Positions 5,687-6,467 of a stretch of 6,467 nt of DNA are shown in pieces. A model generated the notes under the pieces. The model worked only from the letters and a program-made list of their open reading frames with translations. It ran no database searches and was not told the DNA's origin. This stretch comes from Acidimicrobiia bacterium. GTDB lineage: Bacteria > Actinomycetota > Acidimicrobiia > Spongiisociales > SHLN01. Numbering within the stretch: the stretch's first letter is position 1; every line of letters begins with the position of its first letter. Where the stretch lies: the NCBI GenBank assembly GCA_030623545.1, contig JAUXLW010000073.1:1-6467 (forward strand). Reading direction: 5' to 3'. The translations under genes were made by a program, and so were the position numbers.

Positions 5687-6467
5687 ATGGCGAATCTGAC
5701 AGTCGGTGACGTGATCCAGGGGATCGGTCAGAGCGCTCCGTGGAGCAAGGCTGCCGGGTGGGATCCGGTTGGCCTCCAGCTCGGCGACCCGGCCAACCTC
5801 GTGGAGAGGGCCGCGGTGTGCCATGAAGTCACCGAATCCGTGGTGGCGACAATCGAGAAGGATCCTGTTGATCTACTCGTTAGCTATCACCCCCTCCTCT
5901 TCCACCCCACTGCCCGGCTGGTAGCCGGGAGAACACCGGCGGGGCGGGCATTGCGGCTTATCGCTCGGGGAGTGGCGCTGGCCGTGGTTCACACCAACTT
6001 CGATGTTGCCCCCAATGGTGCTGCCGACGCCCTGGCTGATGCGCTGGGGTTGACCAACACTGTCGGCTTTGGGCCACTACCGGGAGTCGATTCCGTGAAG
6101 GTGGTGTCCTTCGTCCCGGGGGAACAGGTCGATCGGGTGGCGGCGGCCATGAGCGCAGCCGGGGCCGGCCGGATCGGCAATTACCACTCGTGCTCCTATC
6201 GGTCAGATGGCACAGGGACCTTCGTCGCTGAGAATTGGGCTGCTCCGACGGTCGGTTCGGTGGGAGAGTTCACTCGCGAGCCTGAAGTAAGGCTGGAGAT
6301 GATTGCTCCTCGCCATGCAGAGGCCGCAGTGGTTGCGGCGCTGATCGACTTCCACCCGTATGAGGAGCCTGCCTATGACGTATTCGATCGGCGGGGCACG
6401 GATGGCCTGGTGGGGCGGGTTGGGCGTCCTCCGGCCGGGACGACGGTTCGCTCTTTCGCATCACTGG
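5687..6467 (+). CDS. NIF3/YqfO (DUF34) family dinuclear metal-binding protein, 3' end outside window
   Basis: Open from ATG 5687 to the window end, giving the first 260 residues. The N-terminal block GWDPVGLQLGDP (24-35) is characteristic. The metal-site regions are DLLVSYHPLLFHP (62-74) and VVHTNFDVAPNG (100-111). Residues about 135-235 form the inserted PII/CutA-like domain of the long family form, with GRIGNYHSCSYRSDGTGTF (161-179) and FHPYEEPAYDVF (222-233). The second metal-binding half, with the C-terminal His/Glu ligands, lies beyond the window. In the first motif Tyr67 replaces the first His of the usual bacterial HHP; a similar SYHP is, as I recall, found in eukaryotic NIF3 homologues, so it need not mean loss of function. 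Family members are often labelled GTP cyclohydrolase 1 type 2 homologues, but that activity is poorly supported and the true role is uncertain. The start is supported by a -10-like TACCAT 6 nt upstream. Confidence 0.93.
   Translation, partial: MANLTVGDVIQGIGQSAPWSKAAGWDPVGLQLGDPANLVERAAVCHEVTESVVATIEKDPVDLLVSYHPLLFHPTARLVAGRTPAGRALRLIARGVALAVVHTNFDVAPNGAADALADALGLTNTVGFGPLPGVDSVKVVSFVPGEQVDRVAAAMSAAGAGRIGNYHSCSYRSDGTGTFVAENWAAPTVGSVGEFTREPEVRLEMIAPRHAEAAVVAALIDFHPYEEPAYDVFDRRGTDGLVGRVGRPPAGTTVRSFASL

Noticed and set aside
1..6467. A defence, mobile or other new multi-gene system
   Set aside because: No transposase, integrase, terminal repeats, toxin-antitoxin pair, nuclease-helicase pair or repeat array is visible. 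Genes alternate strands and belong to unrelated families.

Overview
The window looks like a piece of an actinobacterial chromosome. It is GC-rich and uses GTG as well as ATG starts. It carries a DUF3068 (PorA-like) protein, a family known mainly from Actinobacteria. Most gene starts lack a Shine-Dalgarno sequence and instead have a TANNNT -10 hexamer 6-8 nt before the start codon, which is the layout of leaderless mRNAs common in that phylum. An uncultured or environmental actinobacterium, perhaps of the Acidimicrobiia type, would fit, but the lineage below phylum is a guess. There is no insertion sequence, tRNA, rRNA, CRISPR array or phage gene.

Layout, left to right. (1) Positions 1-489, minus strand: the N-terminal 163 residues of an AlkA-like DNA-3-methyladenine glycosylase, cut by the window edge. 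(2) 490-716: a short divergent promoter region. (3) 717-1547, plus: a PqqB-like metallo-beta-lactamase-fold protein. (4) 1636-1959, plus: a 107-residue protein of unknown function with a possible zinc knuckle. (5) 2082-3020, plus: a membrane-anchored diguanylate cyclase, with a promoter and a perfect 13-bp palindrome just upstream. (6) 3024-4142, minus: the DUF3068 protein, convergent with the cyclase and only 3 bp away. (7) 4249-4890, plus: a six-helix membrane protein of unknown function, divergent from the DUF3068 gene. (8) 4857-5630, minus: a DUF547 protein whose 3' end overlaps gene 7 by 34 bp. (9) 5687 to the right edge, plus: a NIF3/DUF34 metal-binding protein, truncated by the window end.

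The genes alternate strands and nearly every one appears to have its own promoter, so this is a mosaic of single-gene units rather than an operon or a dedicated system. I see no sign that they form one pathway. The pqqB-like gene has no other pqq genes beside it in this window, so PQQ synthesis is not supported. The clearest unlisted signal is the repeated TANNNT-N6-start layout, seen at four genes with identical spacing and at a fifth with 8 nt. The palindrome overlapping the promoter of the diguanylate cyclase gene is the best single regulatory candidate. I did not find convincing evidence of a novel multi-gene system.
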